From: Globisporangium splendens
Taxonomy: Eukaryota > Oomycota > Peronosporomycetes > Pythiales > Pythiaceae
NCBI GenBank assembly: GCA_006386115.1
Contig: VFIW01000026.1
Location: 310,001-374,000, forward strand
Length of the DNA stretch: 64,000 nucleotides
Direction of reading: 5' to 3'
The notes beneath the pieces are model-generated. The model was given only the letters and a program-made list of their open reading frames with translations, was not told where the DNA came from and searched no databases. Positions 42,701 through 53,210 of this stretch are shown piece after piece; the stretch's first letter is position 1; each line of letters begins with the position of its first letter. A program made the translations under genes and the position numbers.

Positions 42701-42809
42701 TCATCTCAACAATGTCAGAATGCTGATAAGGTTGAGAATAGCAGCGATGGTTGCAATGGTGACATGCAGCTTCGTGATTTGGAACGTTGTGCTGGTGGAC
42801 ATGCTTTGA
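39747..42809 (+). CDS. unknown multi-pass membrane protein with long ectodomain-like regions
   Basis: Four exons join in phase: 39747-40338, 40427-41634, 41714-42119 and 42205-42809, giving 936 aa. A hydrophilic Ser-rich head of about 85 residues leads to a membrane segment (FFLLHVGCTFASGFLASYTL). A long helical stretch of some 400 residues with Gln/Leu heptads and N-glycosylation sites follows. Membrane segments then come in the middle (FVVVGATIEYLVAWADVSWGV and LLWIVLGVVGTSVLVLW), and a Cys-containing region with several NxS/T sites precedes a TM (LTMASWWLFCVVW) and a last TM near the C-terminus (AAMVAMVTCSFVIWNVVLV). Two large, probably extracellular, helical and Cys-bearing loops between membrane passes recall the layout of prominin or Prm1 fusion proteins, but I see no sequence motif that proves this. 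Function unknown. Confidence 0.75.
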
Positions 42810-42997
42810 CAACATTGCTGGAGCTTGAATCAGAAAAGAATGTTAAACTGCATGTGATTCGAGGACGCAAAATTCAATCTTTTTTCTGTTTTTGTTGTTT
42901 GTTTGTTTGCGCACATGCATGTTGCTTGCTTTTTGTTCAGGCTTTAGTTTTCCAATCCAGAACTCATTTCATCTCGTTCAAAATTGACCGCTGTAGA

Positions 42998-45900
42998 TTA
43001 CTCCAGTGCCATGACCTGTTCCAATTGCGCGAGGTCCGGCTCCGTCTCCGCAATCTTCAAGAACGCTTCTTCTTCCACGTGGCGGAGGTAATCGTACATG
43101 TCAGCAGCAGAAGCTTGCTTTTCAATCGACTTTTTGAACACGACTCGGAAGCTTCGCACTTCCATGGCTTGGAGCTCAACTTCCATACCCTTGAGCTCAA
43201 ACGACGGCATGCTGAGCTGTTCATAGTTTTCTGGCTCAGTTGTCTTCCATTCGGTAGCGAGGGTCTTGCCAGTGAGTGGCGAGACGCCAGTCAGCGTCAA
43301 CTCGGTCACCTCACTCACCACCGCATTCTTCGCCGAAAATAGGTTTGAGAAATCCACCTTCACCGATTTCGACAGCGATGCATGCTCTTCCACCGAGTAG
43401 AGGTGGGTAAGACGAACCATAATCGAGTCCTTCGACAGTTCTTGCAGCGTAGTCAATCCCACATTCTCTGGGAATTCGTTCACCTTGAGCCACGGAACCT
43501 TTCCTTCGACCTCATCGGATGGAACAGGCTTACGGAGTGCTACAAGCGGAGCAAAGAATTGCTTCTCTACTTTCGTTCGCATACTACGGATACCCTCCGT
43601 GGCACTGTCGACATTGATGAAAAAGTTTCCACGGACAGTCAAACCTTTCGTCACTTGTTTCTCCGCAACAACGTCGTACACCGACTCGGTCTCGTTGAGG
43701 TGCTCACCGACACCCTTGCCGTCGTCAGCAAGGAGGCGACGATGAACCATCACCTCGATTTGGCCATCCTCAAGGCTTGCAGCGCCTTGGGCACGATCCG
43801 TCGCGACATTGAATTGGTACTTGTCATCCTTGATGTATGCACCAGTGGTGATCGGGAAGTAGTTCGCAGCAACAAATTCTTGGTCGTCATGGAGGGTCAG
43901 ATTCCACGTGTCTCTGTGGTTTCGGACTCTTGTCACAAACTCAACACCATTCGAGTCGGTAAACAGAGTCTTCGCCGACTTGATCGTGCTTTGAGAATCG
44001 AACCGAATGATGACTTCTTTTCCCTTGTTGTCCTCGATTGGAATAGAACCCACCGTCCACTCGATTTCGACAAACTCGTCGGCATCATTGACTCGATACT
44101 CCAGAGTCACCCACTTGCCGATCTTGAATGCAACTCGAGAAGCGCTGCGCGGCGCGCCACTCAATTGAAGATCAACAAGGGTAATCTCGTCAGCCTTCGC
44201 CACCGGGTAAACGGTTTTCGAATCAGGTCGGAAGATATACGCGCCAGAACACTGCTCACTGTCACCTTGGAAAGCTTGGTAGTACAATACGCTTGAATTG
44301 AGTGGTAGCTCGATGTTTTTAGCCTTGTTGGTGATCGAAATGATCGATCCTGTCTTTTTGTCGATCTTAACACCCACAAGATCGTTTTCCAGCGTCAGAG
44401 CGTCAACCGTGACGTCTGACGATGCGATTGAAGTAGAATGTCCTGATTTCGCGTTTTTCTTTTGCACCATAAATCGAGCGTCGCTCAGTGGATCGAGCTC
44501 TGCACTGAAAACGAGGGAGTAGCGAGCTGGGTTCGACTCTGGATGCACAGGAAGCGCAGCGTACACCTCTTGGTGGCGAACTTTAGTATTGCCTGAGATG
44601 ACTTGAACGTCAAACGCATCGTAGTTGACAGGAATCGAGACAGTCTGCACACTCTTTCGCGGGAGTGAGTTGTGAACCAACACTTCAAATTTCTACCAAA
44701 CACAAGAAAGCATCTCGAGTTAGTTCTCAACACAGACTTCAATTCAAGCGGGTCTTTTCCCACGTTCTTACCTCGTTTGACGTCGAAACCTCACAGACAC
44801 TGACGTTTGCGAGCAAGCAGAACTGATACTTCTCCTTTTCCCCAATCACAAAGAAGACTTCGTTGAATTCCTTTTCCGCTTCGATAATGCCATCGTTCAT
44901 GCGAAGAGCGTAATCGTCAGCAACATTCTGCTTTTCGGTTCCCGAAATACCATCATGATGCTGAGTTAGCCCGATGGCTCGCTGAAGCTTCTCCAACCGC
45001 GCAGAGTGATGACTTTGGTAGAGTGCGTCAAGCTGCCGGACTTGCTGAAGCAAGATGTTCGACACTCGGGCAAATCGCTTGAGCGCAGGACGGCTCGTGA
45101 AGAAACCTGACCAGTACTCGTGCTTGCCGGAGGAGTACGGGAAGAAATCATCGAGCTTGACACTCCAGGTGAGATCTTCCGCGAGCTTCAAATCGGTGTA
45201 GTACGACAGGTTCGAGTACAACACGTTGACTCGGTTGTCTTGGTTGACGTAGTGCTGTTACACAACATGAACAAAGCGTAAGTTACTGCTGCAAAAGCAA
45301 ACGGATGAGTACTCATTTGGCACATACCATCAACTTGTCCATGTTCTTGAACCAGTGACGAGCATTGTCGAATTGAAAGTCGTCACCCATGGGAATGAAA
45401 ATGTGGTTGCCCTTTGTGTGAGCCCCGCGATCAAGCGCAATCTTCACAAACTCGTCCACTTGGGAGCAGACGTTAAAGTCATGCAGCTCAGGGTCATCTT
45501 GAATCTCATTGTTGATGTTTCCATAGTTGTACTTCTCTGGGGCTCCATAGTGATCGATGATCTGGCCAGTAAACACTTGCGAGTTCTTGCCACGCGACTT
45601 GCTTGGACGCCAGATGAACTCCAGGTCCTTGTTGCTCTTGCGCTGGGCATTGTCTTGGTAGTCAATGCGCGCAAAATACAGCGCATCAAAGCCAACACCA
45701 GCAGAAAGCAGAGATCCTTGAGTCGACGAATGGCCAAACGGGTCAATTTGCCAGCCGATGCGGGGCGTGATATTGAATTCCTCCTTCAGAAGACGGTGGC
45801 CGTACGCAGTCTGGTCAACCATCGCACTGTAGTGCGGTGTTGCCTCATCGTGCATACACCAACCGCCATTCACGCTCAAATCCAAACGGCCCTCCTTGAC

Positions 45901-46492
45901 GAGTTTCTTCACAACGCGCTTCATTTGGCGGCTCTGTTGGTGCCACCAGCGCTGGAAGAACGACTACAATTACACCATCACCCAATGCAGTTAATATCAA
46001 TATCCCAACTCACACATTCAGTGTTCCAGTCATATCGCTACGTACCTGTTCCACGAACATGAATTGACGGTCCGGATTCTCAAGCAGTTGTTCGATCATC
46101 GTATCTAGAATGTACTGCACTCGCTCCATGTAATACTGGTCGACGCCAACAAGCCATCCCCTGCGTCGTCCATCAAAGAAAACCACACAGATTAGAATCG
46201 GCAGTTATTCACACCACAGAAAATCACGCAAATGCGCAAACGTAACGTACGGGTCATCGTGCGAGTGCGAGATCAGGTGCACGTTGAGTTTGTGCGGGTC
46301 GATCTTCCCCTTCGTGTCGTACTTGGCATCCAGAGGCAGCTTCCACTTGGACGGATCACAGTTTTCGGAGAGGGTCACTGGCACAGACGGCTCCTGTTGG
46401 GGCTGCTGGACGCTGTGGCTGTCGCCTGCGAGCGCAGCGGGTGACGCGAGCGACAATAGCGCGGCGACGGCTGCCCATGCGAACGCGCGCAT
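42998..46492 (-). CDS. lysosomal-type alpha-mannosidase (GH38)
   Basis: Five exons on the minus strand: 46492-46251, 46160-46046, 45963-45328, 45254-44772 and 44692-42998, all in phase with GT-AG introns of 73-90 nt, giving 1,056 aa. The first 23 residues are a signal peptide (AFAWAAVAALLSLASPAALA). GH38 landmarks: HLISHSHDDPGWL (metal-binding His/Asp, reconstructed over the first intron), VDQYYMERVQYIL, GGWCMHDEATPHYS, GWQIDPFGHSSTQ (nucleophile Asp) and GLTQHHDGISGTEKQ. The C-terminal half has the beta-rich domain typical of lysosomal enzymes. It removes terminal alpha-mannose from glycans in lysosomes/vacuoles. Start Met at 46492 is set by the signal peptide. Confidence 0.93.
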
Positions 46493-48053
46493 TCTCTTCG
46501 TCTTGTTCTCTTTGGCCTTGGGGCTTGGCGCGGATTCGACCAATGGCCGAAGGAATCTTTTCTTTCCTTCTCTGCAGGAGCGCGTGCCTCAGTCAACTTC
46601 AACTCATCTTCTCAAAGATCGCAATTCAATTTAAGACTCACAATTCAAAACCTGAGTTTTGGCAATTTGAATTGCGTTACGACCAGTGAATTGCACCAGT
46701 ACTGGATACGATCTGAATAAAAGCGTGTTTTGATACTAAAAGTGTCGAAACACAAAGGTGGATGCTGCAGTCTGCACACTTTTCCTTCATCTGGCAAAAG
46801 GTGTAACTGTGTGCGTCTTCGAAGTAGAAGTGTATCTGGTATCAGAATACCTTTCGTCAGCAAGCCATTTTTCTGTTCTAACAGAATGAGTGCCATCTGG
46901 GGACAGATACAAGTGAAAGCACATGCCGCGGGAGAAATCGTTTTCCTCCAGCAGCAAACACCTGCCAGCCAGCTAATGCTTTTGGATCATTTGGATCGCA
47001 TTCGGTGGTGGATTTGGCGAATGGCACTATGCGTCAGCTCAACGGATGAACTGGTGGACTATTAGATTTAGGAGGTAATGAAGCGGACGAAGCGTCCACT
47101 TACAAAAATCAAGTGTGCTGTCAAAGAGAAGGAGCAGGCGGCTCCGCTCCTGCATCCGCCCCTCTCCCTCCACAACGAACGAGACCTCTGATTTTGACGA
47201 TGCAAGAGATGCAGAATCTCAGCGCCAGTTGGACAGCGAGTGGAAAGCCTCCATTGGCGGGGTTTTATGCCGCACAAAAACCGTATTTGTATCGTGATCG
47301 TCACCATGGAGTATCGTGCGCGAGATTTGCAGTGCTTGACGCACGCAGCAGCCGAAAGCGGCTTTCTAGTCTGTAAATCAAGCTGCCATCGGAATACATT
47401 ACGGCGTTGACAAGGCGTCGTCCGCGACGACGATTACACCCAGCAGTCGTTCTGGTTGATTTCTCCACAGAAAACAAAAAACCAGAAGACATCATATGAA
47501 TCAGTCTTTTTTGCTCGTGGTTTTGATTGACTGGGTTGGTGGCAGAAGCACTGCAGACGGGCGAGGAGAAGGGCAGGGCTGGGGATTTTTTGCGTGCTGC
47601 ACTTCCCGTTGTTGCGCAAAGCCACTTCACAACGAGCGTACGACCGACTCTTTTGTGTTGGATTTTTACTTGATCCCAGTATACCGCAGGAGTCGACACG
47701 ACGCGACGCCAGCTGCCCTCGGTCTCTGCACTATTCAAGTCCAGAGAAGGGGCCGCTCGTCTGTCCCTCTCCGACTGACTCTGTTGCTTCCAGCTGGACT
47801 GACAGACGAGGAGCGACGCTGCAGCAGAGCAACTTGATCTGCTGCGGCAAGCCACTTTGAAAAACGAATTAGCGTTACGCCGTCGCCCCCAGATTCCGTG
47901 GCGTCATTCGAATATTTTGGTGCGGCCGACCTTCTCACCTGGCGTTCCATATTCCCAGACGCGCGGCCAGCAGCACCTGTTAAAGCGCCTGCCAGTCTTC
48001 TTTCATTCTGCTTTTCCGCGCTCCCGAACAGGACCATACTCTGACCAACCAAC
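46493..48053. other. divergent intergenic region, 1.56 kb
   Basis: Between alpha-mannosidase (minus) and the Ser-rich gene (plus). Short frames only; no gene or RNA recognised. Confidence 0.45.
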
Positions 48054-48707
48054 ATGCCGCTGCTTCTGCGTCGCTCGGCGCCGAGTCCGTCTATCGATGA
48101 ACTCGCGTTCGCCGTGCCTGCCGCGCCGCTGACAGCGTCCGCCGCCGCCGCCGCCGCGTCCAACTCGTCCGGCAACTTTCGCTCCAGCAATGGCTCCGAG
48201 ATGCAGTTCCCGCAGCTCCAGCGCTGCTCGACACACAATAGAATGTCCATGATGCGTCGACGAAGCACAGCGAGCAACGATACCGAGATGTCGGGTCTTC
48301 GCGATAGCTGTGCAGTTGAAGAGTGCAGCGACCCAGACCATCTCCACCACCTCCAGGAAAACGACACTTGCAAGGACGACGATGCCGTGAGCCGAAGCTC
48401 GAAGCGATCAACGCAGACCGACCAACAGGACGATGAAGACACGTCGACGAGCGAGTGGGGCTACGGCTCCGAAGCCGGTCGCCCGTCCAGTGCGCCTAGC
48501 TGTTCGTGCTCGTTCCGCGACGACGAGTTGTGCGGTGTGACTGCTTCGACGGTCGTGATTGAAGACAAGCAATTGGCTGTCGTCGACATGGAGCTCCGCG
48601 ACTTGCGGAAAACGTTTGCGAAGAAATTGTACACGCGCCTCACTAAGATGTCCCAGACGTTTGGACGCAAGCGCGGCGGATCGAACCCACAACTCAAGTC
48701 GTCGTGA
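48054..48707 (+). CDS. hypothetical Ser-rich protein
   Basis: 217 aa from the Met at 48054, intronless. Composition is dominated by Ser, Asp, Glu and Arg. It opens with LLLRRSAPSPSIDELAFAV, has an Ala run (ASAAAAAASNSS), RRRSTAS and RSSKRSTQT phospho-site-like patches, and a C-terminal helix (VDMELRDLRKTFAKKLYTRLTKMSQTF) followed by basic residues. No family recognised. It is probably largely disordered; the conserved-looking part is the last 50 residues. Coding is supported by length and a clean stop after a coherent helix. Confidence 0.6.
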   Translation: MPLLLRRSAPSPSIDELAFAVPAAPLTASAAAAAASNSSGNFRSSNGSEMQFPQLQRCSTHNRMSMMRRRSTASNDTEMSGLRDSCAVEECSDPDHLHHLQENDTCKDDDAVSRSSKRSTQTDQQDDEDTSTSEWGYGSEAGRPSSAPSCSCSFRDDELCGVTASTVVIEDKQLAVVDMELRDLRKTFAKKLYTRLTKMSQTFGRKRGGSNPQLKSS

Positions 48708-49376
48708 GTATAAAACAAGATGGAGGCTGCAAACCCGAGCCATCGATCAAGTTTATTTCAGCAGGCATTTTGACGACCATCTGAAATGCCTAGTGGAAGA
48801 AAAACGGAGCTCTTGAAAGACATGGGACGCCCTAAGAGATGAACATTGGAATTCATCGATGGAGCGTCTTCGTGGCAAGAGTCGTGTAACATAGAAGCTC
48901 AATCGAGAGCATCCCAGAACCATTCGTCCGTCAGTCAATGTTTTTTTGGGGCAAGAGAACCCTGGCCACTATTTATCCATTAATAATAAAACTACAGTTG
49001 ATACTACGTTTCTGGTCTTGTGTCTATTTCGTGCATGCCTCAAACAGAAACTAATCGGACACATGTGCAGACTGTGTGGCATCTAGGCTCAGTAAAGGTT
49101 TGGATATCATTTTGAATATTTGCTTCGAGTGCTGGCCACTTTCGTCATGAATCAAATAATCTGTTCTAGGTGCGAGCTGTATTCCATCTTTCTGGAAAAG
49201 TACAACGGTGCTAGCTTCGAACGTTGAAGGTTCCAGTGATACGGATACATCGGACACGCTTGATGGCCGTTTGAGTAAGGAGGAAGAGGGCCGCAAAAGG
49301 TGACACTCATTTTGTCCAAAGAAATACTTCATTATCATTTCGACACCAAGAAAAGAAAAAGAAGTGGTTTTCCTAT
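48708..49376. other. convergent intergenic region, 669 bp
   Basis: Between the Ser-rich gene and the small membrane-protein gene. AT-rich, no gene recognised; a minus-strand frame runs through it but reads as 3' untranslated sequence. Confidence 0.45.
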
Positions 49377-49737
49377 TTACACGCCTTTGTATTTGTTGCG
49401 CTTTCGTGAAGCCTGGTATTGTAGGAACAAGAACAGCACGAGCACCATCGTCATCGCAACCACAAAGCCAATGAAGCGCGGCGCGAGTAGCTGCAATAAT
49501 AACAAGCGCATAAATATCAGCCTGGTTCACAACAGCAATATGGCGTACACGTGTGCTGAATTTTCACACCCTGTTGGCGGTTCCTTCGACGTCGACTGCG
49601 TTCTTCTTCTGGCGCTTGAGGCGTTCGCTCATCTTGGAGTAGCGCTCGCCGGCGTAGATCGTGGGGCCGAGCGAGACGTCGTGGAGGCGTCCGTCGATGT
49701 CGCGGCGTCCGCCCACGTTGCGATTCCGCAGCTCCAT
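49377..49737 (-). CDS. small single-pass membrane protein, 93 aa, two exons
   Basis: Exon 1 is 49737-49570 (56 codons), a 79-nt GT-AG intron (49491-49569) ends in ATTATTGCAG, and exon 2 is 49490-49377 (37 codons plus stop). The join is in phase. The first 55 residues are polar with a basic patch (SERLKRQKKN). One strong membrane segment follows (FIGFVVAMTMVLVLFLFL), then a short basic tail (RKRNKYKGV). A single pass near the C-terminus with positive tail suggests an ER or inner-membrane protein. I recognise no family; it is too short and split to be obvious without joining the exons. Confidence 0.65.
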
Positions 49738-50559
49738 GTCGACTGTCAAACGCGGCAAATGAGCTTCTGCTGAAGGAGAGTTGACTTGTGATCCTTGACT
49801 GCGAGGTGGTGCATCTACCTCTAAAACTGCGCAATATATCTATGCATTTATACAGGATCGACTGCATTTTTGCATGATTCCTCTCCCATAATCCGGTATG
49901 CAGTTCGAGAGGTTTGCAGTCTGATTGTGGAGGCTGTCGTTCGTTTGTGGTTGTGGTGATGGATAAAAGAACGGGTCTGTCGGTGTCATCTTCCGACCCG
50001 GGTTTGCTTTTCTTCTCCCATCCTAACCCGGGCCTAGGTCTGATTGTGCTTTTCTCTCTTGCGGGTACAGCACAGAGCTGACGGGTCGACTGGTTCACGG
50101 GTTTGCGGGTCTGAGAGAAGTGACAGTGGTCCGTTTGTTTGGTCGGTGTGAAGCCCGCGGATTACGCATCTGAGTTCCCTCTTGAGCGAGGGCGAGCAAA
50201 GACAAGTGTGCGCCTCTCCAAGCACATGGCCGCACACCTCTCTCATCGGATCTGCTTATCGAATCTTAAGACTGAAATGTGTACCATTCGCATAGTTTAA
50301 TCTGAATGTATGAGCTTCATATAACGAAAATATTCAATTGCACAGGGATACAGACTAGAGGGGAGAGCGCACTGCGACAGCGATCTTCCTTCGTGGAGGT
50401 CTCTTCACGGCCTCAGTCGCAGGTGTCGCAAGTGCGCCTTTGGGTCTTGGGCTGCGGCGCGAACCCGAAAGAAACCGACACGGACCTGTGCGGAAGGAGC
50501 CATTTCCCGCTTTCCCGCGTCGAGAAGAAGCCGAGGAGGAAGACAGAAGAGCGAGCGCC
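49738..50559. other. divergent intergenic region, 822 bp
   Basis: Between the small membrane-protein gene and LCB1, containing both promoters. No gene recognised. Confidence 0.45.
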
Positions 50560-52332
50560 ATGAGCGAGTGGTGGGCAACGATCGGCAAGCCCTTTGCGGA
50601 TGTAAGCGCCCTTTGTGTGTGCACGCGGTGTGGTCGAGAGCGAGGGCATTTGTCTGATGATGTTCGCATGTTTGGTTTTCTGTACTGCAGGCGCTTGTGT
50701 CTTTGGATGCGGCGAAGATCAGTGAGGCGTTTGCGAATGCGCCGCACACGTACTACGAGTACGTTGTCTCTATCCCAACCTTGTTTTTATGATGCTCCAA
50801 GGGAGTGTACTAACAATGATGTTTGGTTTGTCTTTGCGAACAGATACATTCGCGCGATCTATGAGCGCAGCCCGGAGCACGTGATCATTGAGACGTTCCT
50901 CATTGTGTTCGTCGTGTACATTGCGTTCGTGAAGAAGGACAAGCCGAAGCACAAGGAGGTGAAGCTGACGGAGAAGGAAATCGACGAACTCATCGCGGAA
51001 TGGACCCCGGAACCCATTGTGCCGCCTGCCGCGGCGCGCCAGATCAAGGCCAAGCCCATCGGCATTGTCGAGTCCCAGCCAGACACCCACATCAAGCTTC
51101 AGGGCATTGAGAAGCCATTGCTCAACCTTGCGACGTTTGATTTCTTGGGGCTCGGTAGCCGCAAGGAGTTGAAAGATGCGGCGGTGAAGGCGCTGACCAA
51201 GTACGGCTGTGGTTCGTGCGGACCTCGCGGTTTCTACGGCACCATTGACACGCACGAGATTTTGGAGAAGGACATTGCTGAAATGATTGGCACACCGGAC
51301 GCAATCACGTTCTCGGACACCGAAGCCACGTCGTCGAGTGTGCTGCCTGCATTTGCCAAGCGTGGAGACCTCATCGTTGTTGACGAAGGCTGCAATGACT
51401 CGATCCTCGTCGGCGCGAACCTCGCGCGTTGCACCGCGTTCTACTACAAGCACAACAACCTGGAAGACTTGGAACGCGTGCTGAAGAGCGTGCGCGATGC
51501 GGACAAGAAGGCTGGACGCAAGTCGGATTGCCAACGTCGCTATGTGGTCACGGAATCGCTTTTCCGCAACCATGGCACGATGATCGACTTGCCCAAGGTC
51601 GTCGCTCTCTGTGACAAGTACTTTTTCCGTTTGTTTTTGGACGAAAGCTACTCGTTTGGCGTGCTCGGTGCCCATGGACGTGGTATCACGGAGCACTACA
51701 ACATGAACGTGTCGGATGTGGCCATTATCTGTGGTTCTCTCGCTGGCGCCACGGCTGGTGTCGGTGGCTTCAGCACGGGCTCGCAAGAAGTCGTGGACTA
51801 CCAGCGCATTAACAGTGCCGGGTACGTGTTCTCGGCGTCGCCTCCTCCATTTACCTCGTCCTGTACCTCGGAAGCGATTCGCATCATGCGCAACGAGCCA
51901 CAGCTTTTCGACAAGTTGCGTGCGAACGCGTACCTCGCGCACGACACGCTGTCTTCGATTGTCAAGAACGAGTTCCACATCACGGGTGCGCGTGCGTCTC
52001 CGATTGTCCACGTGCGCGTGCAGCCGAAGCTGTTGGAGCGCGTTGGCGACGAAGCGGAGCAGCGCGCTGTGGCCCGTGCGATCTGCGATCAAGTTATGAA
52101 CAACCTCTTGGCCAAGGGCATCGCGGTGTGCTCGCCTCGCTACAAGACCAACCAGACGTTTGAGCCCCTGCCAAGTGTGCGCGTGTCGGTCACGGCCATC
52201 CACTCGAGCAAGGAGCTCGAGAACGCGTGCAAGGTGATCGGCGCCGAGTGCGTCGCCATCGCCAAGCAGTTCTTGGCTGGCGCCGGATCGTCCCCGGCGA
52301 AGAACAGCACCGTCACGCAGCGCAAGAAGTAG
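50560..52332 (+). CDS. LCB1: serine palmitoyltransferase subunit 1 (LCB1)
   Basis: Three exons: 50560-50601 (14 codons), 50691-50758 and 50844-52332, giving 532 aa. It is the non-catalytic partner of LCB2 in the first step of sphingolipid synthesis (serine + palmitoyl-CoA) at the ER. An N-terminal membrane segment (IIETFLIVFVVYIAF) precedes the PLP-transferase fold: NFLG-type block LNLATFDFLGLGS, YGCGSCGPRGFYGT, FSDTEATSSSVLPAF, DEGCNDSI, LFLDESYSFGVLGAHGRG, and ICGSLAGATAGVGGF where LCB2 would carry the PLP-binding Lys. The absence of that Lys identifies LCB1. The next gene, CMC-like, is convergent. Confidence 0.95.
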   Translation: MSEWWATIGKPFADVSALCVCTRCGRERGHLSDDVRMFGFLYCRRLCLWMRRRSVRRLRMRRTRTTSTLSLSQPCFYDAPRECTNNDVWFVFANRYIRAIYERSPEHVIIETFLIVFVVYIAFVKKDKPKHKEVKLTEKEIDELIAEWTPEPIVPPAAARQIKAKPIGIVESQPDTHIKLQGIEKPLLNLATFDFLGLGSRKELKDAAVKALTKYGCGSCGPRGFYGTIDTHEILEKDIAEMIGTPDAITFSDTEATSSSVLPAFAKRGDLIVVDEGCNDSILVGANLARCTAFYYKHNNLEDLERVLKSVRDADKKAGRKSDCQRRYVVTESLFRNHGTMIDLPKVVALCDKYFFRLFLDESYSFGVLGAHGRGITEHYNMNVSDVAIICGSLAGATAGVGGFSTGSQEVVDYQRINSAGYVFSASPPPFTSSCTSEAIRIMRNEPQLFDKLRANAYLAHDTLSSIVKNEFHITGARASPIVHVRVQPKLLERVGDEAEQRAVARAICDQVMNNLLAKGIAVCSPRYKTNQTFEPLPSVRVSVTAIHSSKELENACKVIGAECVAIAKQFLAGAGSSPAKNSTVTQRKK

Positions 52333-52609
52333 GTACAGAACTAGTAGAAGCATACGCATCATTTCCTTCCTTTGGCATTTTGCCAGCAGCATCAACAAGA
52401 AACGCATTAAACACGGAAACATTTGAATGGAAGGCAACTTGTTGCAGTGTGATTCACTTAGCGAATAAGGACAGCGAGGACGCACAACCATTCATTTGTT
52501 ACAAAATAGCTCCATGAGGCAACACGTGCTGTTGAGAAGTGTGTGTGTATATATGTATGTGCTTTGGGCAAACTGGTTTCCTTATGTGTCGTGGCTTGTG
52601 AGCGTCATC

Positions 52610-53073
52610 CTACAGCGTCTCGAGCACTTCCTTGCTGCGCTTCTCGCGGTAGAGCTGGAACTGCTCGGGGTTAGTGTATTCGTGGAGACACGCGTTCATT
52701 GCCTTGTTCTGCTCGCGGCACCGGAACACGACCATGAGGTTCTGCTCCTTGGCGCACTCCGCAAACTTCTCCGTGATCGACCGGCATTTGGCGATCGCAA
52801 TGTCGTTCAGCTCCTGGCGCAATTTCTGCAAAGACAGAGAGGTGCACAGAGAACAAAGTAGGCATCAGTAAAATAAGCGCATGCATACACACACACACAC
52901 GGGCCGTCAATGCGGCAACGCACGTGCTCGGCCTGGTTGCTCCAGCTCAGGCGCGACGAGCGGAAGTTCTCCTTCGCGGTCTCCTTGTCCACCGGCTGCT
53001 CCATCGCGTCGCTCTTCTGTTGTGCGTGCTGGTTGCGAATCCACGTCCGAATGCGCGTCTTTGGCCCAATCAT
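52610..53073 (-). CDS. twin CX9C mitochondrial protein (CMC1-like)
   Basis: Exon 1 is 53073-52924 (50 codons), a 98-nt intron contains an AC repeat, and exon 2 is 52825-52610; 121 aa. The twin CX9C pair is complete: C-RSITEKFAE-C and C-REQNKAMNA-C. Between them sits LMVVFRC, as in the Cmc1/COX-assembly family. Such proteins are imported into the mitochondrial intermembrane space by Mia40 and help assemble cytochrome c oxidase. The N-terminal 50 residues are longer than in typical CMC1 and contain a basic stretch (TRIRTWIRNQHAQQK). The first exon's end was set by the in-phase GTGCGT donor. Confidence 0.85.
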
Positions 53074-53210
53074 GGCCCAATTTCGACCACCAATAATGTG
53101 GGCCACTTAATCCAAAATCTCCAAAACTAGGTGAGAGCGCAAAACAGAATGGAATGGAAATGGCTGCACTGCTCCTGTTGCACAATCGGGGAGAGATCAC
53201 GAGAACCTAA

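Noticed and set aside
50770..52491. 573-codon minus-strand frame over LCB1
   Set aside because: Antisense shadow of LCB1; Arg/Val/Leu-rich with no motif.
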